From: Saussurea involucrata
Taxonomy: Eukaryota > Streptophyta > Magnoliopsida > Asterales > Asteraceae
DNA: 64,000 nt
NCBI GenBank assembly: GCA_033807775.1
Contig: CM066317.1
Location: 15,015,370 to 15,079,369, forward strand
Direction of reading: 5' to 3'
Program-made: the position numbers and the translations under genes
Notes under the pieces: generated by a model
Seen by the model: the letters and a program-made list of their open reading frames with translations, nothing else
Database searches by the model: none
What the model was told of the DNA's origin: nothing
Part shown: in pieces, positions 30,732 through 41,226 of the stretch
How positions within the stretch are numbered: the first letter of the stretch is position 1
How the letters are laid out: each line of letters begins with the position of its first letter

Positions 30732-33413
30732 ATGGGGTTTGTCGACGAGCATAATGAGATTGCAATGCTTCAGAAGCCGAAGCAGGCCGAAGGATTTCAT
30801 GAAATTGTGGATTTTCTCAAGTCCACTCATATTTCGTATGCCCTAACGGTGAATCCAACAATATACATCGAGCATCAGACGCAATTCTGGGCCAATGCCA
30901 CCGTAGAATCCGAAGATGGGCATAAAGTCATTCTAACAAGGGTATGTGACAAACCCTTGAAAGTTTCAGAAGAACTCATTCGCATCACTCTTCGACTAGA
31001 TGATGCCTCAGGTATATCTTCTATTCCCAATGAAGAACTCTTCTCAACTTTACAAAGAATGGGGTATGAAGGTCCCATTGGAGTTTTTAAATTCTACAAG
31101 TCAAAGTTTTTTACTCAATGGAGATTCTTTGTTCATACCCTAATGCATTGTATTTCAAAGAAAACTACTGGATGGAGTGAGTTCAGCAGTACTATTGCTT
31201 ATGCTCTAGTCTGCTTAGCCACTAACAGGAAGTTTAATTTTTCTCAAATGATTTTCAATGATCTTGTGGCAAACCTGGAATCCAAAAAGCGTTTCTATAT
31301 GTATCCAAGGTTTGTTCAGGAAGTAATTACCAAGGAATTGATGGATATGCCTCAATTTGATGAGGTATATGTGCCAAAATCCCCTAAAAGGAAGGTTTTT
31401 TCAAATATGAAAAGACTTCCTAGGGACTCGGAAGGAGTTGACACACCATTGTTCTCTACAATGATGGTTGTGTCCCACACATTTGAAGGTATGGCATCAG
31501 GGTCAAGGCCCTCATTAGACACACCCACTGATGACCAATCCCAACCTTCCATCACAAAAGACATCCCTCAATCCATTCTTGAACGACCCACTCCCACAAT
31601 AACCAAAAAGTTTGAAAGAAGAAAGGTACACAAGGTTCCTTCCCTTGCTGTATCTCCTAAGAGCCCGAAGCCTTTAAGCCCTCTGTTGGAGCATTCTCCA
31701 ATGGAGAATATCGAAAGGGAAACCACAGGGGTGTCTCCCAACCCCAAGAAGGTGCTCACTAAGGAGAAGGTTGAGCATGTGAGTCGCAAGGCTGCCACTA
31801 CTTCTGCTAGCAAAGAGAAGGCTAGTGGTAAAATAACTAAGCCCTTCCTCACGGCAACTCAGGGTGAGAAATCATCCAGAGGTCCCAGGTGCCAAGAAAC
31901 CAAGGGGGTAGGTAGTGCTTTTGCTAGGCAAGAGACACCTGCTAAAACTTCCAATGATCCTTTTAGGGAGGTAAAAACTCCTAAACAGGGTGAGGATAGA
32001 TATACGTACGAGGAATTGATGGAAACTATTGCAAATATCAACATTGAGGTCATGGATCAGAAAAAGGAAATTGATGAACTCAAGAAAGTGGTCCTCTATC
32101 AAAACTCACAGCTTGAGAAGCAAAGGAAGATGATCACTAAGTTGATGCACAGAAAGAAGAAAGCTCAGTTTGTCCTCAGGAGAAGAAACCCTACCAATGA
32201 TGCTTCCAAAAAGGGGGAGTCAGACTCAGATCTAAACATGGAGGATGCAAACATTGAGGGGGAGTATGAGTATAAGGTTGAGGGGGAGACTGAGGAGGCT
32301 GCAGATATTACAAAGGAAGCAGAAACAGAAACAGCAGCAGAAACCGTTACTGCTGCTGATATTACAAAGGAAGCAGAAACAGAAACAGCAACAGAAACCG
32401 TTACTGCTGCTGATATTACAAAGGAAACAGAAACAGCAGCAGGAACCGTTACTGCTGCTGATCTTACAAAACAAGCAGAAACAGAACCAGCAGCAAAAAC
32501 GGTTACTGCTGCTGAGGTTGCAAAAGAAGTAGAAACAGATAATGCTGCTGAAAAACAAAAGGCAGCAGAAACTGTTAGTGCTGCTGAGAGCCACAAAGAA
32601 GAAACAGCTGAAACCACTCCTGAAGCTGATAAATCTTTCAAAAGAACAAAGAGGCCAAGAACAAAGTCAATAGCCTCAAAGAAGAAAGATATAAAGAAGC
32701 CAAGGGTGGATCCAACTGTAGAAGAAGCACAGGAGGAAGCAGTGAAAGAGAAATCTGATCCAAAAGTTGCTGAAGAAGAAGTGGCAACTTCATCAGGCCA
32801 ACCAAGCAATGTACAATCACTGCCAAATGCTCAAAGTGATTTGTATATTACTGTGGTTAATACTAATCCAATCCAAGCTGAACCAATATCTTCTATGCCT
32901 CCTGAGATCATCTTCTGGGACACATTGAAAGATGGAAGAAAGGAGTTGATCAGAATCAAAAGGGCAGATGGAAAGTTTGAAGTTTGTCCTACTTGGGGAA
33001 AACTTATCAGAACATGCTCTAGATCTGACTTAGAAGAGATGTTCAAGGTGGGAATGAGGCTATATGGAAACATGCTGACAGAGCAAGGTATGTCTATCAC
33101 CAAGATGGTTCTTGAATACTTGTGCTTAATGTTCAAACAAGAAGCAGTTCAGTATTTGATGGCAAGAAATTTTCAAGTCATTACCAACTGGATGCTCATT
33201 GAGAATTGTGGAGTGTATGTCATCTCTCTTGACAATACATTTCATGAATATTATTTGGTGGATGTTGTATACAAGCACAGCATGAAAAAGTTGAATGGAA
33301 TGCTGCATGCTAAGTTGGTGAGTGACAAAGACTCTAAAATGGCAAGATACCTTGTAAAAAGGATTCTCAATCAAAGTCTGGGATTGGATCCAAATCTATG
33401 CGTTGATGACTAG
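30732..33413 (+). CDS. aORF of element 2, function unknown
   Basis: 893 codons, uninterrupted, ATG within MGFVDEHNEIAM. Same three-part layout as the element 1 protein: N-terminal conserved block (SYALTVNPTIYIEHQ, FWANATV, GWSEFSS, MYPRFVQEV), coiled-coil and basic middle, a repeated Glu-Thr-rich tract (ETVTAAD units, encoded by GTTACTGCTGCTGA repeats near 32330-32520), and the C-terminal block (EIIFWDTLKDGRKE onward). It lacks the AEIDEEIYGIVK segment that elements 1 and 5 have between the repeats and the basic tract, so about 60 codons are deleted in frame. It remains open although pol is gone from the same element. Confidence 0.88.
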   Translation: MGFVDEHNEIAMLQKPKQAEGFHEIVDFLKSTHISYALTVNPTIYIEHQTQFWANATVESEDGHKVILTRVCDKPLKVSEELIRITLRLDDASGISSIPNEELFSTLQRMGYEGPIGVFKFYKSKFFTQWRFFVHTLMHCISKKTTGWSEFSSTIAYALVCLATNRKFNFSQMIFNDLVANLESKKRFYMYPRFVQEVITKELMDMPQFDEVYVPKSPKRKVFSNMKRLPRDSEGVDTPLFSTMMVVSHTFEGMASGSRPSLDTPTDDQSQPSITKDIPQSILERPTPTITKKFERRKVHKVPSLAVSPKSPKPLSPLLEHSPMENIERETTGVSPNPKKVLTKEKVEHVSRKAATTSASKEKASGKITKPFLTATQGEKSSRGPRCQETKGVGSAFARQETPAKTSNDPFREVKTPKQGEDRYTYEELMETIANINIEVMDQKKEIDELKKVVLYQNSQLEKQRKMITKLMHRKKKAQFVLRRRNPTNDASKKGESDSDLNMEDANIEGEYEYKVEGETEEAADITKEAETETAAETVTAADITKEAETETATETVTAADITKETETAAGTVTAADLTKQAETEPAAKTVTAAEVAKEVETDNAAEKQKAAETVSAAESHKEETAETTPEADKSFKRTKRPRTKSIASKKKDIKKPRVDPTVEEAQEEAVKEKSDPKVAEEEVATSSGQPSNVQSLPNAQSDLYITVVNTNPIQAEPISSMPPEIIFWDTLKDGRKELIRIKRADGKFEVCPTWGKLIRTCSRSDLEEMFKVGMRLYGNMLTEQGMSITKMVLEYLCLMFKQEAVQYLMARNFQVITNWMLIENCGVYVISLDNTFHEYYLVDVVYKHSMKKLNGMLHAKLVSDKDSKMARYLVKRILNQSLGLDPNLCVDD

Positions 33414-33476
33414 GTTTTGGAAGCATCATCTGAAGAACTTAACTTCTCATCCTGAAAAGTCAAGTTAGGGGGAGAT

Positions 33477-34231
33477 TGTTGGGAACTGAAGATATGCTAA
33501 GTATGGTTAGTACTGCCAGAACAAAGATACTACTGCTAGTTCAAGGTTAGTACTGCTGAGTCATTAATGCTGCAAGAACATGATTAGTACTGCTAGACAA
33601 GTTACTACTGCTGGTACATGGTTAATACTGCTGGAACATTATTAATACTGTTTATGTGAGGTTAGTGCTGCTTGTCAAAGTTACTACTGCAAGTTAAGGT
33701 TACTACTGCTGGTACATGGTTAATACTGCTGAACAAAGTTAATACTGCTGGAGATTGTTAATACTGCTCATGAAGAATGAAGTTAATACTGCTTGGGATC
33801 AGAACATGGAATGCGAGATTGAAGGAGATAAAGATGGAACGATTGAAGATATACTCAAAAGAATATTCTGAAGATCAATCTTATTTTGATAGTTATCTGG
33901 TAATTATTCTGTATATATATTTGTTGATAGATAGCTATTAAGAAAATAGAGACGAGTCAATATACGTGTGAAAAAGAATTCGATTGTGTTTTAGAGAGAA
34001 TTAACCTCAAGGTTTAAGAACCCTATTTCTAGAGAAGTAGAAGTCGTCTTGTTGAGCCTGTTCAACAAGATTGAGGTTTGGTTGTAATCTTGTGAGTCGA
34101 TTTAGTGAATACACAAAGTGGTGAATTTTCTGTTACATTGTTCTTGATTGTGAGAATTAAAGTTCTTTTCCGCAGATTCTTTAATTCTGAATTCTAAGTG
34201 TTTATTGTCTTGTTAAGATTCGATCCTGACA
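33477..34231 (+). repeat. 3' LTR of element 2
   Basis: 755 bp, nearly identical to 27487-28241. Confidence 0.95.
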
Positions 34232-34512
34232 ATATGTATTCCAGGGCGTGGATCAGGTAAGAGCAAATGACAAGGATAGCCAGGGGATAGCTTTTGTGAA
34301 GACTTATGTCATGAAGATTAAAATGTGTTTTGTAGTTATAACCTCGTTATCAGATATCATGTATTTAGTTAGCGAAAAGTTTGTAATGAAATACCCTATT
34401 TTGGATTGTAAAGACTAAAGGGACCGTATTTGTTATATGATGTATCTTGTTATGTAATGATGTTATGCAATGTATGTTACTTGATGCTTGTTTGGGAATC
34501 CGGGTCGTTACA

Positions 34513-35263
34513 AATGGATATGAATTTAGTTGTGACATATTTTCTTGGTTCTGATTCCAAAGATCCCTTATTAAAAGATTTTACTGCTTTTCAAAAATTA
34601 ATTAGAAAATTGATTTACTTGTTAGCCACAAGGCCAGATATTGCATATGCAGTGCACTGTCTTAGTCAGTTCATGCACTCCCCAAGACAGTCACATTTGA
34701 AACTGGCTTTAAGAGTTCTGAGATATCTTAAAGCTTCACCAGGTAAAGGTGTGAATTTTTCTATATCCTCTGATTTTAAGTTGAATGTCTCTGCCGACGC
34801 AGACTGGGGTAAGTGTTTATCTACTAGAAGGTCTGTAACTGGTTATTGTGTTTTCTTGGGAAATTCTATGATTTCTTGGAAGAGCAATAAATAGACTTGT
34901 GTTTCTCGTTCTTCTGCGGAATCAGAGTATAGAGCAATGGCTGCTGCTCTATGCGAAATTATTTGGATTCTCAGTTTATTAAAAGATTTGCAAGTAACAA
35001 ATTTACTTCCAGTAAATTTAAAATGTGACAATAAGGCAGCAATTCAGATTGCAAACAATCCTGTATTTCATGAACGTACAAAACATATTGAAATAGACGT
35101 TCATCAAGTAAGGGAAAAGGTTGCTTCGGGAATGCTTAAAACTGTTAAGGTTCTTTCGTCTGAAAACCCGGCTGATATTTTTACAAAATCTTTAGGAATA
35201 AATCAACATAACTATCTTTGTGAGAAGTTACATATGTTGGATTTATTCAGGTGTCAAGATTGA
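34513..35263 (+). pseudogene. pol: Element 3 pol 3' part: end of RT and RNase H (broken)
   Basis: Continues pol after the solo LTR: MDMNLVVTYFLGSD, then ATRPDIAYAVHCLSQFM, YLKASPGKG, RNase H DADWGKCLSTRRSVTGY, and after a TAG at 34892-34894 the same frame continues with SRSSAESEYRAMAAAL, KHIEIDVHQVRE and a normal C-terminus before the polypurine tract. The TAG replaces a codon that is usually Gln. Confidence 0.9.
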
Positions 35264-35270
35264 GGGAGGG

Positions 35271-35713
35271 TGTTAAAACAATATACATTATACCAATCTT
35301 GTCATCACCAATTATTTATTGTGTCAGTTTTATATTTTCAGTAAAGTAGAAGGAGTCTAAATGCATAAGCTGAAAAGTTAAACGAGTAAAGGACTATTCC
35401 TGACAAAAGCTGAAAGATGTGGATGGCGCTGCAATAAGTAAAGGCAGAAAGGGTAGCGGAGCTAAATCAGGACTTGGAGGGGTTTTTCAGCAAGGACTCA
35501 AGTGCAATTTAAGAAGTGTATAAATGAGAATACTTTTCTCATTAGGGTTTCGTTATCAGATTCATTTTTGTACATTTCACTCGATATTCTTTCTCTCTCA
35601 TTCTCTCATCTAGTTAGGGTTTCATCTTGAAACTAGATTAGGGTTTCATCATATTCTTTCAGTTGTATTCTTTGTTCTGTTGTTAATAAAAGTATTGGTT
35701 TAAGAATTTAAGA
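35271..35713 (+). repeat. 3' LTR of element 3
   Basis: 443 bp, matches 20395-20834 with scattered differences. Ends TTTAAGA followed by GTTCC. Confidence 0.9.
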
Positions 35714-35751
35714 GTTCCTCAGGTTTTCATTTTTTGAGGTTTTCCTCGAAC

Positions 35752-35753
<2 letters not shown>

Positions 35754-35824
<71 letters not shown>

Positions 35825-36837
35825 ATCTAACGAGAATACTAACTGTTTAAGAAAACAAAAGGACAACTCCCAACCAATCATTTTTTAAAATTAATTCCAA
35901 AATTAATAATCACACGTTAAAGAAACGTTGTTAGTTAAAAGAGAAAACATTTCTCACATTTCGCTTTTACACATTTTCCACATTTTAATTGCCTCATATC
36001 TAATATTTTGACGACTTATCGACATGTAGCGTGGTTGTAGCGCTTTTTGGATCAACTTTGTAATGTGACTATGTGAGGATTGTCGAAATGTCCGAACGAC
36101 AACCCGACTTGAATGACACATTGTGTTGTCGTTTTTCGGTTCAAATCAGCATCAAACGACCATATTTGATCTTGATTGTCAAGTATAGGTTGACTTGAAT
36201 CGCCCCCCGATCTCAACCCCGAACACGTTTTTTCGGCGTGCCGCTTTAAGGTTGAACTTCCTTCCGCCGTAAGGGAGCTTGATACATTTAGCATTGCGCC
36301 TTTTTTTCCCGTTCGTGAGAATCACCATGTTGTAAAAATTCCAAACCTCGGACTTTCGTCCGTGCTCGGCGAGAACTTGGGAAATGATGCATCATGATGT
36401 TCACCGACCATTCTGGAAGAGAAAGAGATGAGAATATGCGAGAAAAAAATACGAGCCGAAATCACGAAAATAGCGAGAATTGTGAACGTTTTTTGCGTTT
36501 TGTAAGTTGGTATCTTACCGCCATACACCATATAACTAGTATATAGTGTTTAGGGAGCCAAAATGTGAAAAGGATAAAAAATGTTGAAAACGGTCATATG
36601 ACCATTGCCTAACGACCTATAATAACTATTATTTTTGAAATTTTCGGGTTGGGCCGGGTCGGTCCCATAACCGACCCCAGACTCCCAGTTCGGACCATGC
36701 CGGTCCCATGAATCCACCCAAAACTCCAACCGGTCCCGAACGGCGATCCCGGGTCGGGCCGGTCCTTTGCCCATTCCGGTCCTCCGACGGTCCTGGCAGG
36801 GACGGACCCAGAATGTTTTTCAAACGGTGACACCATT
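35754..36837. other. Microsatellite and unassigned sequence
   Basis: (CT)n(AT)n(GT)n at about 35752-35823. The rest has no convincing gene. 36640-36790 is GC-rich with repeated CGGTCC and GGTCCC, giving open frames by composition only. The Copia fragment begins after about 36800. Confidence 0.6.
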
Positions 36838-38590
36838 TAACTATAAGAAACTAATATTTCTTTTCAAGGATAAAGAGAAAGGAATCTCTAATCCAAGGAA
36901 GAGAGTATGTGAAGTAGATAACACCGATAGTCTTGAGAAACCTAATGAAGAGGGTACAACTAAGGCTCAAGAAGAAAATTTAGAGCCTAGAAGAAGTAAA
37001 AGGGGTAAGATTGCTAAGGACTTTGGACCCGACTTCATGACATTCGTTGTCGATGAAGAACCTCAATCCTATAAAGCCGCCATGGACTCATCGGAGGCAC
37101 CTTATTGGAAAGAGGCTATTCAAAGTGAGATAGACTCCATAGTTCAGAATAATACATGGAGATTGGTAGATTTACCATAGGGTCACAAGGTAATTGGCCA
37201 TAAATGGATCTTCGAGCGGAAACTAAGACCTGATGGCACTATAGAGAAATATAAAGCTCGATTAGTAGCCAAAGGTTACCGCCAAATGGAAGGTCAAGAT
37301 TTATTTGACACCTATTCACCGGTAACAAGGATCACGTCCATTAGGACGTTGATGGCTATAGCAGCAATTCACAACCTACACATACACCAAATGGATGTGA
37401 AAACTGTTTTCTTAAATGGTGAATTAGATGAAGAAATCTGCATGCAACAACCGGAAGGTTTTGTTGTAAAGGGCCAAGAGAACAAAGTATGCAAACTAGT
37501 TAAGTCTTTATATGGACTCAAACAAGCCCCAAAGCAATGGCATGAGAAGTTTGATAATACTCTTCTATCAAATGGTTTCCAAATAAATGAGTGTGACAAA
37601 TGCGTATATGTGAAACAATGTAAGAACGCATGTGTCATTATTTGCCTATATGTGGATGATATGTTAATCATGGGGACCAACCTAGATGTAATCAATCAAA
37701 CCAAGAAAATGTTGCACTCATCGTTTGACATGAAGGATATGGGAGTAGCAGATGTGATTCTTGGAATAAAGATCCAAAGAGATCCTAATGGTTACATACT
37801 TACTCAATCTCACTATGTTGAGAAAGTTTTAAGAAAGTTTGGTCACTATGATGATAGACCGGTAGTCACTCCTTTTGACCTTTCTAGCCAACTTAAGAAG
37901 AATCAAGGAGATAGAGTATCTCAATTGGAATACACTCAAGTGCTGGGGAGTTTGATGTACATCATGAATTGTCCAAGATCGGATCTAGCATATACCGTGA
38001 GTAGACTTAGTCGATACTTACATAACCCATGTAAAGATCATGGGCATGCTCTAATAAGAGTTCTTCGATATCTCAAATACACATGAACTATGGGTTACAT
38101 TATACTAAGTATCCTCCCGTACTAGAAGGATATTGTTCAGAAACTGGATTTCCAGTCATTCTGAAAGTAAGTCCGCAAGTGGCTATGTGTTTACACTTGG
38201 TGGTGCAACCATATCTTGGAAATCTTCAGAGCAAATCGTGAATACACGGTCCACAATGGAAGCCGAATTTGTAGCCTTAGATAAAGCTGTCGAAGAGGCA
38301 GAATGGCTTAAAAGCTTCCTAGAGGGTATTCCCTTGTGACCTAAGCCTGTTACCGCTGTTTGCATACATTGTGATAGTATGGATGCTCTAATAAGAGCAA
38401 AGAATCAAATCTACAACGGCAAATTGAGACATATCAAGCGTCGCCACAAAAACTATACGAGACTTGCTCAAGAATGGAATAATCTCCATCGCTTATGTAA
38501 AGTCAAAGGAAAATATCACAGATCCTTTGACAAAAGGCCTTAGTAGAGAACAAGTCTCTTATACATCGAGGGGAATGGGCTTAAAGCCAA
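36838..38590 (+). pseudogene. pol: 5'-truncated Copia pol (RT and RNase H), several stops
   Basis: Begins in the integrase-RT linker (RRSKRGKIAKDFGPDF). RT motifs include KWIFERKLRPDG, MDVKTVFLNGELDEE, SLYGLKQAPKQW and LYVDDMLIMG; RNase H has STMEAEFVALDKAVEEAEW and ends with DPLTKGLSREQV near 38520-38560. Stops: TAG at 37178-37180 and TGA at 38084-38086, then a frameshift before 38133. It belongs to a Copia lineage different from elements 1-5, with separate LTR sequence. Confidence 0.9.
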
Positions 38591-39192
38591 CTCAAAGAGT
38601 TCTACTCGGCGGAAACCTAACCTAGCAACATTGGAGATCCCATGGTCTAGTTCAATAAGACAACTAGTTGAGGAAAACTCAAACCCAAATAAACAGGTAC
38701 GCCTATTCCTATGATGTAATTTTAGTGTATTTTTCGTTGATGATTTAGGGTTGAATTCTAATTCTTAATAATACTGATAGCTTTTTGGTGGAACACAACG
38801 AAATGTTCTTGATCAGTATTACCTATATGAGATTGATGTGGGGTCGCATCTTTGAAGACGGATATGGCTACGTCTTCTAAAATTCTCATGAAGAAGGATT
38901 ATTCACGACCGAAATGAACCCAACGGTAAGAGTCAAATTATGCATAAACATGATATGTGTGATATTCATTGTCTTGACTTACTACAAAATGTGGTTAGTT
39001 CAAGACTACTCGTCACTACCCACAAGTAGGTCCGATGAATACTCACTATGAACGGTTCAAGTCACTTAGACACCTTTTCTGATGCATTTCATGTTTAGTT
39101 TCCTAAATAAGAACAATAAATACTCTGAGAATATCTTATTTTCTATTCAAATGTGGGGTATTGTTAGAGTTTGAATAGAAAATGTGGGGTAT
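38591..39192. other. 3' untranslated part of the truncated Copia element
   Basis: No open frame. Contains a duplicated AAATGTGGGGTATTGTT (39149 and 39181), the second copy being the polypurine tract next to the LTR. Confidence 0.6.
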
Positions 39193-39720
39193 TGTTGGGA
39201 TTTGCTTGTCCCACATAGACCAAATGAGGAAAAATAGTTAGCCTTATATTAAGAGTACCCTACCTCTTATCAAATTGGCTAACTATCAAGTTGGGCCAAG
39301 GACATATTTAAAGTCAAGGATGGGCCTTGGGCCTTGGGGCTCTTGGGGTCTCTTGACTTGAATGAGAGGAGTATGAAAAAGTGTGCCCGAAACAGACACA
39401 TACGCGGGTTCTCACGCGGCCTTAACTCGTGCACCAAACCGTGCAACTTTTTGTTGGCAGTTAAAGTCGGTTAACTTGGGAAATCTATAAATACCTCCCT
39501 CCATCTCGTTTTTGGCAGACACATTCATAATTCTCTGGGTATTTTCTCTCTTGTTCTTCATCGATATTCAATATGGAAGCATTAGTTTGATTCGTCGGGT
39601 TCGAGAGTCCGCATCTTGAACGAGTTGTTGTATCCTCTAGATAGACGTCCAATCTCTACCGTACGAGGGACGAATTTCTGTCTAAGGACACTGCAAACGC
39701 AGGCCTCAATCCGCATAACG
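39193..39720 (+). repeat. 3' LTR (partial) of the truncated Copia element
   Basis: Starts TGTTGGGATTTGCTTG after the purine-rich GTGGGGTAT. A TATA-like ATAAATACC lies near 39489. The right end is lost where the LINE poly-T begins. Confidence 0.7.
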
Positions 39721-40133
39721 ATCTTTTTTTTTGGAAGGAAAACTCCAGGCAATATCATTAAAAACGAAGAAAATGAAAAAGTTAGGCAAACCGCCTCACC
39801 AAACCCAAACAAAGCAATAAAACTTGGTCACCACACCGTACCAAGCAATACAGAGCCAAAAAAGACATAAACCAACCGAGCTATATAAGGCGCTAAAAGG
39901 AATAGACATAAACATCTCCTCGACCAAGAGCCAAAATAAGCTTTCACACCACCACATCTATTTGTCACGACCCATCATTCGAACCAGTCAACCTCTTTCG
40001 CATGTTCCTCCAAGATTCCCGCAACCGAATTATATCACGGATGTCCTTCATAAGCGCCATCGGGCCCGCTTTTGGTCCGTAAACAGACGTCGGTTCCGCT
40101 CCTGCCAAATGTAATACACCGCAATACCCAAAG
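39721..40133 (-). mobile_element. 5'-truncated LINE (L1-type) 3' end
   Basis: On the minus strand, about 40125-40050 encodes YYIWQERNRRLF, the hallmark end of plant L1-type reverse transcriptase ORFs (zf-RVT region). A 3' UTR follows, ending in a poly(A) seen as a T run at 39724-39733. Element 4 inserted into it at 40133, so its 5' side lies beyond the window. Confidence 0.8.
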
Positions 40134-41181
40134 TGTTGGGTCACCTAGATTTAAAATTGACTCTCCAATGTTCTCCCTTATATCTTACTTAGAATATTGT
40201 AGCATGGTTCTTTTAAAGATGACTTGTACAAGATATCAACTGTTCGGTGAAGTCGAAGATCAACCGAAACCAAGCTTGAAGACATTCTACTTGTGGAAAA
40301 TAGAAGACTCTTCTCTGCATTCAACCAAGTCATTTTCCACTGAATTTGTTCTTACAAATCGGTGGACAACCCTCCACCGAATTAGTTCTTACAAATCGGT
40401 GGACAATACTTCACCGATTTTGTTCTCACAAATCGGTGGACAACCCTTCACCGATCTCGTTCTCAACAAATCGGTGGACAACCCTTCTACCGACATATCC
40501 TTTGTCGGTCTGCCTCATCTCACCGATAAGGGTGCTGAAATCGGTGGGATCTATGTGTTATCAAATGAATTATTTTCTCTCTGCAGATTGTTTCAAGTTC
40601 CAAAGTCAATTATATCGGTGAAACTTCATCGGCGTGACTGTCTGAGAATACACATCAAGAAGATCATTTATTATGGGACAATATCCTTTGACAGATAAAA
40701 GTGACTGTTTGTCGTTTTATCCGTTATCAGTTAAAGTCCTTTTCTTCAGCATGGGCTCTATTTCCAGTACCTAGTAAAAGGTGATAAGGACATCTCAGCT
40801 TTTCAGGAGTCAACATCCTCAGCAAATATGATGATGACAAGTGTCCCAAGCATTCAATGCTTGTACACTCCTTGCCACTATAAAAGGAAGAAGATATCCC
40901 CATGCAAACTACGCTTTCTGGAATTCTCTCAGTGCAAGAAATCTCCATATTGCTTGATAACTTAATAGCTTTGTTCTCAGTGTTCTTGGTTGTTTTGTTT
41001 AGTATACTTTGTGAAAGATTGTTAGAATAGTTTATCTGTTCTTTTTCGCAACAGTCTTTAAGTTTCTTTGTGTAATTCTTGTTGAAAGATTTTCAATAAA
41101 AGAATTAAAATTGTGAAATTTTTTGAGTATTGTATTCAACCCCCCCTTCTACAATACTTGTTAAGCCATCTGGGACTAACA
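40134..41181 (+). repeat. 5' LTR of element 4
   Basis: Starts TGTTGGGTCACC and ends GGGACTAACA next to the PBS, 1048 bp. About 40350-40640 is a tandem region of 40-bp-scale units with ATCGGTGG and CACCGAT arms (motif B). TATAAAAG at 40879-40886 is the probable TATA box. Confidence 0.85.
40350..40640 (+). repeat. Motif-B cluster in element 4 LTR
   Basis: Units contain AAATCGGTGGACAA and, 10-15 bp on, CACCGAT or CACCGAA, i.e. inverted pairs. About a dozen half-sites by eye. The cluster lies 240-530 bp upstream of the TATA box. Confidence 0.9.
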
Positions 41182-41183
41182 AG

Positions 41184-41195
41184 TGGTATCAGAGC
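41184..41195 (+). promoter_or_regulatory. Primer binding site, element 4
   Basis: TGGTATCAGAGC two bases after the LTR end. Confidence 0.9.
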
Positions 41196-41226
41196 GGAAA
41201 GTTTAATTCCTTAAACTTGATCTGCG

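Larger units (their letters stand above)
27487..34231 (+). mobile_element. Element 2: non-autonomous SIRE-type retrotransposon
   Basis: Complete: LTRs 27487-28241 and 33477-34231 (755 bp each, about five differences by eye), target duplication ATATG (27482-27486, 34232-34236), PBS at 28244, polypurine tract AGGGGGAGAT before the 3' LTR. It has gag, a pol stub of about 100 codons, the motif array, internal TATA and aORF, but no integrase, RT or RNase H. It shares LTRs, array and aORF with element 1, which probably supplies enzymes in trans. The few LTR differences indicate a young insertion. Confidence 0.95.
26094..34512 (+). mobile_element. Solo LTR in element 3 pol, itself split by element 2
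   Basis: Starts TGTAATACCCCGGG and ends GGGTCGTTACA, with 5-bp target duplication AATGG (26089-26093 and 34513-34517). Excluding the insertion 27487-34231 and its duplicated target, about 1.66 kb with no coding capacity, PBS or second LTR. It contains a cluster of TCCGGA/GTCCGG repeats at 26520-26770. The TGTAA.ACCCC start is common in Ty3/gypsy chromovirus LTRs, so that lineage is a guess. Confidence 0.8.
20395..35713 (+). mobile_element. Element 3: decayed Ty1/copia retrotransposon (Ale/Retrofit-like), containing nested insertions
   Basis: LTRs at 20395-20834 and 35271-35713, target duplication GTTCC (20390-20394, 35714-35718), PBS TGGTATCAGAGC at 20835, polypurine tract GAGGGAGGG at 35262-35270. 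Gag-pol is interrupted by several stops and frameshifts and, in RT, by a solo LTR with its own nested element. Lineage inferred from the gag type and single gag-pol layout. Confidence 0.92.
20200..35753. mobile_element. Foldback MITE-like element, split by element 3
   Basis: Left arm 20200-20247 (GGGTTAGGTTCAAAGGAAAA...GAGGAAC) and right arm 35714-35753 (GTTCCTCAGG...CCTCGAACCT) are imperfect inverted repeats. It also contains an inner inverted pair (CATCTAGATGG/CCGTCTAGATG with TGCACTTGTGCAT-type repeats). About 230 bp once the Copia insertion 20395-35713 is removed. It is flanked by (AT)n on the left and (CT)n(AT)n(GT)n on the right. Superfamily not assigned. Confidence 0.6.

Noticed and set aside
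36550..36836. Overlapping GC-rich ORFs on the minus strand
   Set aside because: Open only because of CGGTCC-type repeats; no domain and no conserved start.
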